Shown: in pieces, positions 6,314 through 14,957 of the stretch
Position numbering within the stretch: position 1 is the stretch's first letter
Layout of the letters: the number at the start of each line of letters is the position of its first letter
From: an uncultured Lachnospiraceae bacterium
GTDB lineage: Bacteria; Bacillota; Clostridia; Lachnospirales; Lachnospiraceae
DNA: 18,922 nt
Direction: 5' to 3'
NCBI GenBank assembly: GCA_910577825.1
Contig: CAJTOK010000025.1
Span: 29,845 to 48,766 of the forward strand
Position numbers and translations under genes: made by a program
The notes under the pieces: model-generated
The model's input: the letters and a program-made list of their open reading frames with translations, nothing else
What the model was told of the DNA's origin: nothing
Databases searched by the model: none

Positions 6314-7759
6314 ATGGATAAAATAATAAATTACAGCAATGGACATTATGATACGGGGCTTGGTGAAGAATGTGGTGTATTTGGCATGTATGACTTAGAT
6401 GGCACTGATGTGGCATCTGCTATATATTATGGCCTTTTTTCATTGCAGCACAGGGGACAGGAAAGCTGCGGCATTGCGGTAAGCCGTACAAACGGGCCTA
6501 AACGCAACTCATGTGTATGCAAAGGCATGGGGCTTGTTAATGAAGTTATTAACGCAGAATCCCTTGAGAAGATGCACGGTGATATTGGCGTAGGGCATGT
6601 ACGCTACTCCACTGCCGGGGCAAGCATTGCTGAGAATACACAGCCACTTGTGCTTAACTATATAAAAGGCACTCTTATAGTTGCACATAATGGCAACCTT
6701 GTAAATGCAATAGAATTAAGAAATGACCTTGAATCCAACGGCGCTATTTTCCAGACAAGCATTGACTCAGAAGTTATTGCATATCTTATTGCACGTGAAA
6801 GGCTTAAGTCAGGGACAGCGGAGAATGCAGTAAAAAAAGCCATGGAAAAGATTAAGGGCGCATATTCCCTTGTAGTTGCAAGCCCCAGAAAGCTTATAGG
6901 TGCAAGGGACCCGTTTGGTTTCAGGCCGCTTTGCATTGGCAAAAGGGACAACGCATATATACTTGCGTCAGAGTCATGCGCACTTGATACTATAGGTGCA
7001 GAATTTATCCGTGATGTAGAACCTGGCGAAATTGTTGCGATTACATCAGATGGCATTAAGTCAGATATGAGCATGGCAGATGGCAAAACGGCACGGTGTA
7101 TATTTGAATATATTTATTTTGCAAGGCCTGACAGCTATATAGACGGGATATGCGTACATGAATCAAGGCTTATAGCTGGTAAAATACTTGCACAGACATA
7201 TCCTGCTGATGCTGATATTGTAGTAGGCGTGCCTGAATCAGGCAATGCCGCTGCAATGGGATATTCACTTGAATCAGGGATACCTTATGGCACAGCATTT
7301 GTAAAAAACAGTTATGTAGGACGCACCTTTATAAAGCCAAAACAGTCCGCACGCGAATCAAGCGTTATGGTCAAGCTTAATGTATTAAAGAATGTTGTAG
7401 ATGGCAAAAGGGTTGTTATGATAGATGATTCAATAGTACGTGGCACTACAAGTGCACGTATAGTCAAGATGTTAAAGGATGCCGGGGCAAAGGAAGTACA
7501 TGTGCGCATAAGCTCGCCTCCTTTCCTGTACCCATGTTACTTTGGTACAGATGTACCTTCAAGTGACCAGCTCCTTGCATATAACCACACTATTGATGAA
7601 ATCTGTGGCATTATAGGGGCTGATTCCCTCGGCTATCTTGATATAAACCGCCTTGGCGAACTGGCAGGCGGGAAACCTGGATACTGTGATGCCTGTTTCT
7701 CAGGAAATTATCCCGTAACACCCCCAAAAGAAGATATACGTGGTGATTACGAACATTAA
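6314..7759 (+). CDS. purF: Amidophosphoribosyltransferase
   Basis: First committed enzyme of de novo purine synthesis: PRPP plus glutamine gives phosphoribosylamine. It is an N-terminal nucleophile glutaminase fused to a PRTase domain. Residues 1-19 form a propeptide and Cys20 of EECGVFG would be the mature N-terminal nucleophile. HRGQESCGIAV (46-56), GHVRYSTAG (94-102) and VAHNGNLVN (123-131) belong to the glutaminase. VVMIDDSIVRGTTS (367-380) is the PRPP-binding loop. Cys262, Cys408, Cys458 and Cys461 match the [4Fe-4S] ligands of the Bacillus-type enzyme, suggesting an oxygen-sensitive cluster. Length (481 aa) is typical. The ATG at 6314 follows GGAGGAA at 6304-6310; in-frame codons back to 6203 overlap the upstream lipoprotein gene and are discarded. 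It begins a plus-strand purine run continued by purB and purA. Confidence 0.97.
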   Translation: MDKIINYSNGHYDTGLGEECGVFGMYDLDGTDVASAIYYGLFSLQHRGQESCGIAVSRTNGPKRNSCVCKGMGLVNEVINAESLEKMHGDIGVGHVRYSTAGASIAENTQPLVLNYIKGTLIVAHNGNLVNAIELRNDLESNGAIFQTSIDSEVIAYLIARERLKSGTAENAVKKAMEKIKGAYSLVVASPRKLIGARDPFGFRPLCIGKRDNAYILASESCALDTIGAEFIRDVEPGEIVAITSDGIKSDMSMADGKTARCIFEYIYFARPDSYIDGICVHESRLIAGKILAQTYPADADIVVGVPESGNAAAMGYSLESGIPYGTAFVKNSYVGRTFIKPKQSARESSVMVKLNVLKNVVDGKRVVMIDDSIVRGTTSARIVKMLKDAGAKEVHVRISSPPFLYPCYFGTDVPSSDQLLAYNHTIDEICGIIGADSLGYLDINRLGELAGGKPGYCDACFSGNYPVTPPKEDIRGDYEH

Positions 7760-7772
7760 TATAATATATCCG

Positions 7773-7832
7773 TCTGTGGGTTTGCGCTGCTGCACAGATT
7801 AAATATTTTATACCATTATAAATGGCAGCGCA
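7773..7832 (+). promoter_or_regulatory. Two mutually exclusive hairpins in the purF-purB gap
   Basis: TCTGTG (7773-7778) pairs with CACAGA (7793-7798), with TGCGCTGC (7783-7790) in its loop. TGCGCTGC can instead pair with GCAGCGCA (7825-7832), a perfect 8-bp stem ending just before the purB ribosome-binding site (GAGG near 7838-7841). The two stems cannot coexist, which is the layout of a switch. It matches no leader class I know, and could be chance. Confidence 0.35.
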
Positions 7833-7846
7833 GAAATGAGGAAAAT

Positions 7847-9301
7847 ATGAGCAACGACAGATACACAAGCCCGCTTTCAGAGCGTTATGCCAGCAAGGAA
7901 ATGCAGTATATCTTTTCGCCAGACAAGAAGTTCAGGACATGGAGGAAGCTCTGGATTGCACTTGCTGAAGCTGAAAATGAACTGGGACTTAAAAATGAAA
8001 AAGGAGAACCAGCTGTTACCGCAGAACAGATTGAAGAACTAAAAGCACATGCAGAAGATATAAACTATGATGTTGCAAAAGAACGTGAAAAACTTGTGCG
8101 CCATGATGTAATGTCACATGTATACGCATATGGCGTACAGTGCCCCGGTGCAGCAGGAATTATACACCTTGGCGCTACATCATGCTATGTAGGTGACAAT
8201 ACAGACATTATAGTTATGGCAGAAGCATTAAAACTTGTACGTGCAAAGCTTATAAATGTAATTGACAAGCTTGCCAGCTACGCCCTTGCATACAAAGACC
8301 TTCCAACCCTTGCATTTACACATTTCCAGCCAGCGCAGCCTACAACTGTTGGCAAACGTGCCACACTTTGGATACAGGAATTTATGATGGATTTGGAAGA
8401 CCTTGGTTATGTGCTTTCTACAATAAAACTTTTAGGCTCTAAAGGCACAACAGGCACACAGGCAAGTTTTATGGAACTGTTTGACGGCGACGAAGAAAAG
8501 GTTAAAAAGCTTGATTCAATTATTGCGGGCAAAATGGGCTTTGACACATGTTTCCCTGTATCAGGGCAGACCTATTCACGTAAGCTTGATACACGTGTGT
8601 TAAACGTACTTGCAGGAATTGCAGCAAGCGCACATAAATTTGCGTGTGATATACGCCTTCTGCAGCATCTTAAAGAAGTTGAAGAACCATTTGAAAAGAA
8701 CCAGATAGGCTCTTCAGCAATGGCTTATAAACGTAATCCTATGAGATGCGAAAGGATTACATCCCTTTCAAGATATGTAATGTCAGATGTTATTAATACA
8801 ATGTATACATCAGCCTGCCAGTGGTTTGAGCGTACACTTGATGATTCTGCCAATAAGCGCATAAGCATACCTGAAGGTTTCCTTGCAACAGATGGTATAC
8901 TTGATTTACTTGTAAATGTAGCAGATGGCCTTGTTGTTTATGATAAAGTTATAGAAAAACATCTTATGGCAGAACTTCCATTTATGGCAACGGAAAATAT
9001 AATGATGGATGCAGTAAAAGCTGGTGGCAACAGGCAGGAACTCCACGAAGAAATACGCACCCTTTCTATGCAGGCAGGGGAAAATGTTAAAAAATACGGC
9101 AAAGAAAACAACCTTCTCTCCCTTATTGCAGCAAATGATAAATTCCCTGTAGGTGAAGAAGAACTTAAAGGCACTATGGAACCATCAAAGTATACAGGAC
9201 GTGCTGCATCACAGACTGAAGAATATATAAAAGAATTTGTACAGCCTGTACTTGATGCCAACAAAGATATTCTCGGAATAAAACCTGAGATAACAGTATA
9301 A
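7847..9301 (+). CDS. purB: Adenylosuccinate lyase
   Basis: Fumarase/aspartase-superfamily enzyme acting twice in purine synthesis: SAICAR to AICAR, and adenylosuccinate to AMP plus fumarate. Visible motifs are RHDVMSHV (85-92), GATSCYVGDNTD (109-120), THFQPAQPTT (158-167) and the superfamily signature with SSAMAYKRNP (289-298) in the flexible catalytic loop. At 484 residues it belongs to the longer form, which carries extra C-terminal sequence, rather than the about 430-residue Bacillus form. TGAGG sits 6-10 nt before the ATG. It follows purF by 87 nt and is followed by an HD-GYP gene and then purA, its partner in the AMP branch. Confidence 0.97.
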   Translation: MSNDRYTSPLSERYASKEMQYIFSPDKKFRTWRKLWIALAEAENELGLKNEKGEPAVTAEQIEELKAHAEDINYDVAKEREKLVRHDVMSHVYAYGVQCPGAAGIIHLGATSCYVGDNTDIIVMAEALKLVRAKLINVIDKLASYALAYKDLPTLAFTHFQPAQPTTVGKRATLWIQEFMMDLEDLGYVLSTIKLLGSKGTTGTQASFMELFDGDEEKVKKLDSIIAGKMGFDTCFPVSGQTYSRKLDTRVLNVLAGIAASAHKFACDIRLLQHLKEVEEPFEKNQIGSSAMAYKRNPMRCERITSLSRYVMSDVINTMYTSACQWFERTLDDSANKRISIPEGFLATDGILDLLVNVADGLVVYDKVIEKHLMAELPFMATENIMMDAVKAGGNRQELHEEIRTLSMQAGENVKKYGKENNLLSLIAANDKFPVGEEELKGTMEPSKYTGRAASQTEEYIKEFVQPVLDANKDILGIKPEITV

Positions 9302-9327
9302 CAAACAACTTATAACAGGGCCGCCTG

Positions 9328-9347
9328 GTGCCAGCCTGTACTGGCAC
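9328..9347 (+). other. GC-rich 7-bp hairpin between purB and the HD-GYP gene
   Basis: GTGCCAG (9328-9334) and CTGGCAC (9341-9347) form a perfect stem with loop CCTGTA. It starts 27 nt after the purB stop and ends 12 nt before the GGGGG ribosome-binding site of the next gene. There is no T-tract. It could protect the purB 3' end or modulate the downstream gene. Confidence 0.5.
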
Positions 9348-9369
9348 ATAAGGCAGATTGGGGGCATTT

Positions 9370-10533
9370 ATGGTAAGTAAAAGGATTTTAACAACAAAAG
9401 CTAAAGCTAATATGGTGGCATCTGAAGATGTCTACTCTGCAGATAACCAGCTTATTATTCCTAAAGGAACTGTTCTTACAGAGGATATAATAACAGCATT
9501 AAAAGACCATTCTGTATTTGCCATCAGGGTTGATACAAGCTGGGATGGTGTTACCCCTGTAATGATGGGAGAAGAAACAACTGAAGAAATCCCAGGGGAT
9601 GCTGGTGAAGAAATTCCCTATATAGAATTCAGGATATTAGAAGTTCCTGATGATGGCATTATAAATACCAAAGATACAAAAGAATTTAAAGAATTTGAGT
9701 CATCATTTATAGAAAGTGTCGATGACCTGAAAAATGTGTTTAACAGTGTTGTAATGAAAAATGAAGAAATTGATACAGGACTGCTGCTTTCTGATGTTAA
9801 GGAAGTTGTATCGAAAGGAAGGAACAGTTTCCATATACTTGATATGCTGCAATGTATGAGGGGATATGACGACGTCACGTATGTACATTGTATGAATGTA
9901 GCATTATTAAGCAACCTGATAGGAAGGACTATATACCCTGAAATATCCCATGAGGAACTGGAAGTCCTTACATTATCAGGTCTTTTGTGTGATATTGGCA
10001 AAATCCTCGTACCAGAAGAAGTTATCAGCAAGAGTGGAAGGCTTACACTTCCTGAATACAATATAGCCAAGACACATGTATTCCATGGCAACAATATTTT
10101 AAAAGGGCTTAACCTTGACCCACGCATTGCAGAAGTTGCCATGCGCCACCATGAAAGATGTGATGGAAGCGGGTATCCTGGCGGCCTGAAATGTAACCAG
10201 ATAGAAGAATTTGCAAGAATCGTGGCTATAGCCGATACATATGATGCAATGACAACCGACAGGCCTTACCGCCCGGCAATATGCCCATTTGATGTTATAC
10301 ATATGTTTGAAAGGGAAGGGCTTGTAAAATATGATGTTAAATTCCTGCTGCCATTCCTTGAAAAGGCGGCACATGCTTATGTCAATACAAGAGTTATACT
10401 GTCAACTGGTGAAACAGGCAGGGTTATTATGGTTAACAGAAAAGAACTTTCAAAGCCTGTAGTAAAAGTTGGTGATAATTACTATGACTTATCAAAAGAA
10501 ACTTCCATAAGCATCAAGAACATAGTAATCTGA
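9370..10533 (+). CDS. HD-GYP domain protein, HD motif changed to Cys-Asp
   Basis: HD-GYP proteins are metal-dependent phosphodiesterases usually acting on cyclic di-GMP. The 387-residue product has an N-terminal segment (1-60, with IIPKGTVLTEDIITALK) typical of these proteins, an acidic linker (about 65-110), and the HD-GYP domain (about 140-330). Ligand positions seen are H173 in YVHCMNVALLS, then LLCDIGK (205-211) where HDIGK is expected, H236, and HHERCDGSGYP (260-270) with D289 in IVAIADTYDA. So one His of the HD pair is Cys207 while the Asp and the GYP motif are intact. Activity may be altered or lost. The ATG at 9370 follows GGGGG (9360-9364); a TTG at 9358 is less likely. It lies between purB and purA, both producing AMP, which is an unusual place for a signalling enzyme. 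Confidence 0.9.
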   Translation: MVSKRILTTKAKANMVASEDVYSADNQLIIPKGTVLTEDIITALKDHSVFAIRVDTSWDGVTPVMMGEETTEEIPGDAGEEIPYIEFRILEVPDDGIINTKDTKEFKEFESSFIESVDDLKNVFNSVVMKNEEIDTGLLLSDVKEVVSKGRNSFHILDMLQCMRGYDDVTYVHCMNVALLSNLIGRTIYPEISHEELEVLTLSGLLCDIGKILVPEEVISKSGRLTLPEYNIAKTHVFHGNNILKGLNLDPRIAEVAMRHHERCDGSGYPGGLKCNQIEEFARIVAIADTYDAMTTDRPYRPAICPFDVIHMFEREGLVKYDVKFLLPFLEKAAHAYVNTRVILSTGETGRVIMVNRKELSKPVVKVGDNYYDLSKETSISIKNIVI

Positions 10534-10555
10534 TACTTAAACAAGATGCCTGGAT

Positions 10556-10564
10556 TGTTATACT
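10556..10564 (+). promoter_or_regulatory. Possible extended -10 promoter for purA
   Basis: TGTTATACT (10556-10564) fits TGnTATAAT at 8 of 9, but no good -35 is visible. A small GCCGT/ACGGC hairpin (10569-10582) follows it, before the GGAGG of purA. purA could equally be read from upstream. Confidence 0.35.
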
Positions 10565-10598
10565 AACAGCCGTAAAAACGGCAGAATGGAGGATTTTT

Positions 10599-11882
10599 AT
10601 GGTAACAGCTATTGTTGGAGCTAACTGGGGAGATGAAGGCAAAGGTAAAATTACCGATATGCTCGCAAAGGAATCAGATATTATTGTCCGTTTCCAGGGC
10701 GGAAGCAATGCCGGACATACAATTATCAATAATTATGGCAAATTTGCCCTGCATCTGCTTCCATCAGGCGTTTTTTATAACCATACAGCCAATGTAATCG
10801 GTAATGGCGTGGCATTAAACATACCTTATCTTTTTAATGAAATTGAAAGCATTGTACAAAGAGGAGTGCCAGCACCTAAACTGCTTGTATCTGACAGGGC
10901 ACAGGTGGTTATGCCATACCATATAACATTTGATGAGTATGAGGAGGAGCGCCTGGGAAAGAAATCTTTTGGCTCTACAAAATCAGGCATTGCTCCATTT
11001 TATTCAGATAAATATGCCAAGACCGGCATACAGGTTTCAGAACTTTTCCTTGATGATGAAGCATTAAAAGAAAAAATAAAAGGAATATGTATAAAGAAGA
11101 ATATACTGCTTAAACATCTCTACAATAAACCAGAACTGGATGAAGAAGAACTTCTTGAAACATTACACAGTTACCGTGACATGGTTGCGCCTTATGTATG
11201 TGATGTTTCAAATTTCCTCAGGAAATCACTGAAAGAAGGAAAGAACATACTTCTTGAAGGGCAGCTTGGTTCACTTAAAGACCCTGACCACGGAATATAC
11301 CCTATGGTAACATCCTCTTCCACCCTTGCTGCATATGGTGCAGTAGGTGCAGGAATACCTCCATATGAGATAAAGAGGATTGTAACTGTTGTAAAGGCAT
11401 ATTCAAGTGCAGTAGGTGCAGGTGAATTTGTAAGTGAAATACTTGATGAGGAAGAAGCAGAACAGCTTAGGAAACATGGCGGTGACGGTGGTGAATATGG
11501 CGCTACAACGGGACGCCCAAGACGCATGGGCTGGTTTGATGCAGTTGCAACGCGCTACGGCTGTGAGATACAGGGTGCTACAGAAGTAGTCCTTACGGTA
11601 CTTGACTGCCTTGGATACCTTAAAGAAATACCTGTATGTACAGGTTATGAAATTGATGGCAGGGTTATAACAGATTTTCCTGTAACAGCAGAACTTGCCA
11701 AAGCAAAACCTGTATATGAAGTGCTTCCCGGATGGGAATGTGATATCTGTGGGATAACAGAATACAGCCAGCTTCCCGTAAACTGCCGCAAGTATATTGA
11801 ATTTATAGAAAAACAGATTGGAAAGCCTGTTAAAATGGTATCAAACGGGCCAAAAAGGACAGATATTATATACCGTCAGTAA
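10599..11882 (+). CDS. purA: Adenylosuccinate synthetase
   Basis: Catalyses IMP + aspartate + GTP to adenylosuccinate, the first step of the AMP branch; its product is the substrate of PurB. GDEGKGK (11-17) is the GTP-binding loop with Asp12, and NAGHTI (38-43) holds catalytic His40. Also seen are VVMPYHITFDEYEEE, TTGRPRRMGWFDAVATRYG (a signature region) and GPKRTDIIY at the C-terminus. Length (427 aa) matches the family. TGGAGG precedes the ATG at 6-9 nt spacing. It ends 12 nt before the penicillin-binding protein gene, so the two are likely co-transcribed. Confidence 0.97.
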   Translation: MVTAIVGANWGDEGKGKITDMLAKESDIIVRFQGGSNAGHTIINNYGKFALHLLPSGVFYNHTANVIGNGVALNIPYLFNEIESIVQRGVPAPKLLVSDRAQVVMPYHITFDEYEEERLGKKSFGSTKSGIAPFYSDKYAKTGIQVSELFLDDEALKEKIKGICIKKNILLKHLYNKPELDEEELLETLHSYRDMVAPYVCDVSNFLRKSLKEGKNILLEGQLGSLKDPDHGIYPMVTSSSTLAAYGAVGAGIPPYEIKRIVTVVKAYSSAVGAGEFVSEILDEEEAEQLRKHGGDGGEYGATTGRPRRMGWFDAVATRYGCEIQGATEVVLTVLDCLGYLKEIPVCTGYEIDGRVITDFPVTAELAKAKPVYEVLPGWECDICGITEYSQLPVNCRKYIEFIEKQIGKPVKMVSNGPKRTDIIYRQ

Positions 11883-11894
11883 ACTGGTAATGGA

Positions 11895-14309
11895 ATGGTG
11901 TGTTATATGAATTATGGTGAACAGCAGATTAAGAATAAAATCAAAAACCTTGCCTCCTCTAAAGGCAAGGTTATAAACAGGATACGCCTTTACAGCATTA
12001 TTTTCCTTGTTGTTATTCTTCTGGCTTCCCTCCTGGTACTGGGGTTTAGTGCTGCCGGCCTTTTACGCGGTCTGGTCGACAGTGCCCCGTCCCTTGCTGA
12101 TGTAGAACTTATGCCAAGCGGCTATGCAACTACAATATATGATGCAGATGGCAATGTAACCCAGACCCTTGTGGGTTCTGATGCCAACAGGGTATATGTA
12201 GATATAGGGCAGATTCCAGAAGATGTACAACATGCTTTTGTTGCCATTGAAGATGCAAGGTTCTATGAACACAAAGGCATAGACTTAAAAGGGATAATAA
12301 GGGCAGTTTACACTGGTGTCATAAACCATAACGGCCTTGAACAGGGTGCAAGCACAATTACACAACAGCTTCTTAAAAACCAGGTCTTTGGCGGCGGGAA
12401 TGAAACTTCCTTTTTTGCAAGGTTTTCACGTAAAATACAGGAACAGTGCCTTGCAGTTGACCTGGAAAACAATATGGATAAAGACCAGATTCTTGAATAT
12501 TACCTTAATACAATAAACCTTGGCCAGAATACTTTAGGGGTTGAAGCTGCAAGCAAAAGATATTTTGATAAATCTGTATCAGAACTTAATATATCCGAAG
12601 CAGCAGTTATAGCTGGAATTACACAGAACCCTTCAGAATATAACCCCATTACCAACCAGGAAAATAATGCCGCTAAACGTAAACTTATACTGAAAGCAAT
12701 GCTTGAGCAGGAATTTATATCTGAAGATGAATACGAGGACGCACTTGGTGAAGATGTCTATTCATATATAAGGCAGGTCAATGAAAAAAAATCTTCTGCT
12801 AAAGGCACTGTTAATTCATATTATGTAGATGCCGTTATAGACAGTGTTATAAAAGACCTGGAACAGGAGCTAGGTTACACTGAAACACAGGCATATAACG
12901 CAATTTACAGAAGAGGCCTGAAAATATATTCATGCCAGAAAAAGGATTTGCAGGATATCTGTGACAATGTTATAAATAATGATAAATATTATCCCAGAGA
13001 AACTATAAAGTACCTTTCATATTCACTTTCTGTCAAAAGCCCGGGCGGTGAAATATCACAATATACAGAAAATGATATTAAAGCTTTTTATTCCAGCACT
13101 AAAGGAAGGGATATAAACCTTTATTTCAGGAAGAAAAAAAATGCCAGTAAATATATAAATTCATTTAAACAAAAAATCTTAAATGATGACAGCGAAATTA
13201 TAGATGAAAGAATTAATTTTATCAAACAGCCACAGGCATCTTTTGTATTGCTTGACCAGTATAACGGACAGGTACAGGCAGTTACAGGCGGCAGGGGCGG
13301 AAAAACAGCTGACAGGACATTTAACAGGGCAACATCTTCCAAAAGACAGCCAGGCTCTACATTTAAGATACTCTCAACATATCTCCCTGCGGTTGATACA
13401 TGTGGCATGACACTTGCTGATGTTGAAGAAGATGCACCATATAAATACCCCGGAACCAGCACAATGGTAAGGAACTGGGACAGTACAGGCTATAAAGGGC
13501 TTATTACATTACGTGATGCAATAACTGGTTCTAACAATGTAGTAACAGTAAAAACCTTTGAAAAAGTATCACCACAGACAGGGTTTGATTATCTTTTAAA
13601 CCTCGGGTTTTCTACACTCGTAGACAAAAAGCAATCCGAAGATGGTAAAATATATACAGATATCCAGCTTCCTACCGCACTTGGCGGGCTCACTGACGGC
13701 GTTACAAACCTTGAACTTACTGCTGCCTATGCAAGCATAGCCAATGGCGGGACATATATTGAGCCTGTATTTTATACAAAAATAGTTGACCATGAAGGCA
13801 ACCTGCTTCTGGAAAATAAACCAGATACTAAAAAAGTTATGAAAGAATCTTCTGCATGGCTGCTTACAGATGCAATGAAAGATGTAATTTCATATGGTAC
13901 AGGCACAGCAGCAAAATTTGAGGACATAAAAACAGAACAGGCTGGCAAAACAGGGACTACCTCTGATAATACAGACTACTGGTTTGAAGGATATACACCA
14001 TATTATACAGCCGGTATATGGACAGGTTATGATATAAATGCACCACAGCCTGATGGAAACTTCCATAAAATAATGTGGAAAGAAATCATGGAAAAAATCC
14101 ATAAAAAAATGAAGCTTAAAGAAAAAAGCTTTACCATGCCAGATGGCATAGTATCATGTAATATATGTACCAAATCAGGGCTGCTTGCCAATAGTGACGC
14201 ATGTGCCCTGGCAGGTGATGGCGCACAAATACGTACAGAATACTTTGCAAATGGCACACAGCCCCATAAAAAATGCAGCCTGCATATAAGCCCTGCTTAT
14301 ACTGGATAG
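11895..14309 (+). CDS. Class A penicillin-binding protein (PBP1A-like glycosyltransferase/transpeptidase)
   Basis: Bifunctional peptidoglycan synthase that polymerises lipid II and crosslinks the strands outside the membrane. A short basic cytoplasmic N-terminus is followed by one membrane anchor (about 31-56). The GT51 domain shows EDARFYEHKG with catalytic Glu119, GASTITQQ (151-158), RKIQE (179-183) and EYYLNTINLG. The transpeptidase domain shows SxxK as S488TFK (nucleophile Ser488), SNN (546-548) and KTG (685-687). The C-terminus ends in a Cys-containing tail (CNICTKSGLLANSDACALA). At 804 residues it is typical. The start is uncertain: ATG 11895 or the in-frame ATG 11907 (MNYGEQQ), neither with a strong ribosome-binding site. 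It lies 12 nt after purA and ends at a good terminator. Confidence 0.95.
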   Translation: MVCYMNYGEQQIKNKIKNLASSKGKVINRIRLYSIIFLVVILLASLLVLGFSAAGLLRGLVDSAPSLADVELMPSGYATTIYDADGNVTQTLVGSDANRVYVDIGQIPEDVQHAFVAIEDARFYEHKGIDLKGIIRAVYTGVINHNGLEQGASTITQQLLKNQVFGGGNETSFFARFSRKIQEQCLAVDLENNMDKDQILEYYLNTINLGQNTLGVEAASKRYFDKSVSELNISEAAVIAGITQNPSEYNPITNQENNAAKRKLILKAMLEQEFISEDEYEDALGEDVYSYIRQVNEKKSSAKGTVNSYYVDAVIDSVIKDLEQELGYTETQAYNAIYRRGLKIYSCQKKDLQDICDNVINNDKYYPRETIKYLSYSLSVKSPGGEISQYTENDIKAFYSSTKGRDINLYFRKKKNASKYINSFKQKILNDDSEIIDERINFIKQPQASFVLLDQYNGQVQAVTGGRGGKTADRTFNRATSSKRQPGSTFKILSTYLPAVDTCGMTLADVEEDAPYKYPGTSTMVRNWDSTGYKGLITLRDAITGSNNVVTVKTFEKVSPQTGFDYLLNLGFSTLVDKKQSEDGKIYTDIQLPTALGGLTDGVTNLELTAAYASIANGGTYIEPVFYTKIVDHEGNLLLENKPDTKKVMKESSAWLLTDAMKDVISYGTGTAAKFEDIKTEQAGKTGTTSDNTDYWFEGYTPYYTAGIWTGYDINAPQPDGNFHKIMWKEIMEKIHKKMKLKEKSFTMPDGIVSCNICTKSGLLANSDACALAGDGAQIRTEYFANGTQPHKKCSLHISPAYTG

Positions 14310-14342
14310 GCTGTATAACAGGCTTTTCTTTAACTGCAAAAC

Positions 14343-14386
14343 AGGGCGCATAGGTTATTTCCCTATACGCCCTTTATTTGTTTTTT
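14343..14386. terminator. Bidirectional terminator after the PBP gene
   Basis: AGGGCG (14343-14348) with CGCCCT (14368-14373), continued by ATAGG/CCTAT across one mismatch, is followed by a T-rich run with TTTTTT at 14381-14386. On the minus strand the stem is followed by GTTTTGC, so it may also serve the converging minus-strand operon ending at 14374. Confidence 0.85.
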
Positions 14387-14538
14387 CTGTAAAAAGAAAT
14401 AGAAACCAATGCAAAAACCATAGGTATACAGGCATATCCCGCATTAGCTTTCCCATTATCCAGAAAAACATATCCTGCTCCAGCAAATGTTAAAATAATA
14501 AATACTACACTTAATACCAAGGCTATTTTCTTAATCAT
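14374..14538 (-). CDS. Small membrane protein, 54 aa
   Basis: Product begins MIKKIALVLSVVFIILTFAG and has two predicted membrane segments (about 4-24 and 34-48) separated by the loop LDNGKANAGYA, ending in a basic SFYRKNK. The start at 14538 has GGAGAA at good spacing on the minus strand. The in-frame ATGs at 14568 and 14550 lack such a site, and 14568 would overlap the upstream gene. It lies 22 nt downstream of the membrane gene at 14561-14911 and is probably the last gene of that operon. I do not recognise the family. A partner role with its neighbour is only suggested by adjacency. Confidence 0.65.
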   Translation of the reverse strand: MIKKIALVLSVVFIILTFAGAGYVFLDNGKANAGYACIPMVFALVSISFYRKNK

Positions 14539-14560
14539 AATGTTCTCCATCAATTTATAT

Positions 14561-14911
14561 TTATACATTTATTTTTCTATTAACAACAAATACGCTAACC
14601 AGCATAGCAGTATATCCCAGCAATAAATAAACTACTGCATAAGGAATAAATGCAGGTTCTCTTATATCAAAGAAAATCCATGTTCCAAAGAGAAATAAAA
14701 CAGCTGGTAGTACAGGTAAAAACCATGATGTACGTATATTCCTGCCTGAAACAATTCCTATAACTATTGATGCTATGGGATTTATAGTGAAAAAAAGCAG
14801 AAAACACACTGCCATGCCACCATCACCTTTTATAAATGCCACTGCACACCAAGGTAAAAACAGCATAATAAAAGCTGACACTAATACACAGATAATATTC
14901 TTTTTAACCAT
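14561..14911 (-). CDS. Uncharacterised membrane protein, 116 aa, four predicted TM segments
   Basis: Four hydrophobic segments are visible at about 5-27, 33-54, 61-81 and 88-110, with short polar loops (KGDGG, SGRNIRTS, DIREPAF) and a short basic tail VNRKINV. GGAGGTG lies 7 nt before the ATG on the minus strand, a strong site. No catalytic motif is seen. It is followed by the 54-aa membrane protein gene and preceded by the methyltransferase gene with a 46-nt gap. Its role is unknown. Confidence 0.75.
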   Translation of the reverse strand: MVKKNIICVLVSAFIMLFLPWCAVAFIKGDGGMAVCFLLFFTINPIASIVIGIVSGRNIRTSWFLPVLPAVLFLFGTWIFFDIREPAFIPYAVVYLLLGYTAMLVSVFVVNRKINV

Positions 14912-14957
14912 AACTATACACCTCCATTCCCCACAGTTTTATATTTGCATTTCTTCC

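Noticed and set aside
7746..7758. PurR-box-like sequence (CGAACATT) before purB
   Set aside because: A single partial match inside purF codons without the second, inverted box that PurR needs; none was found before purF.
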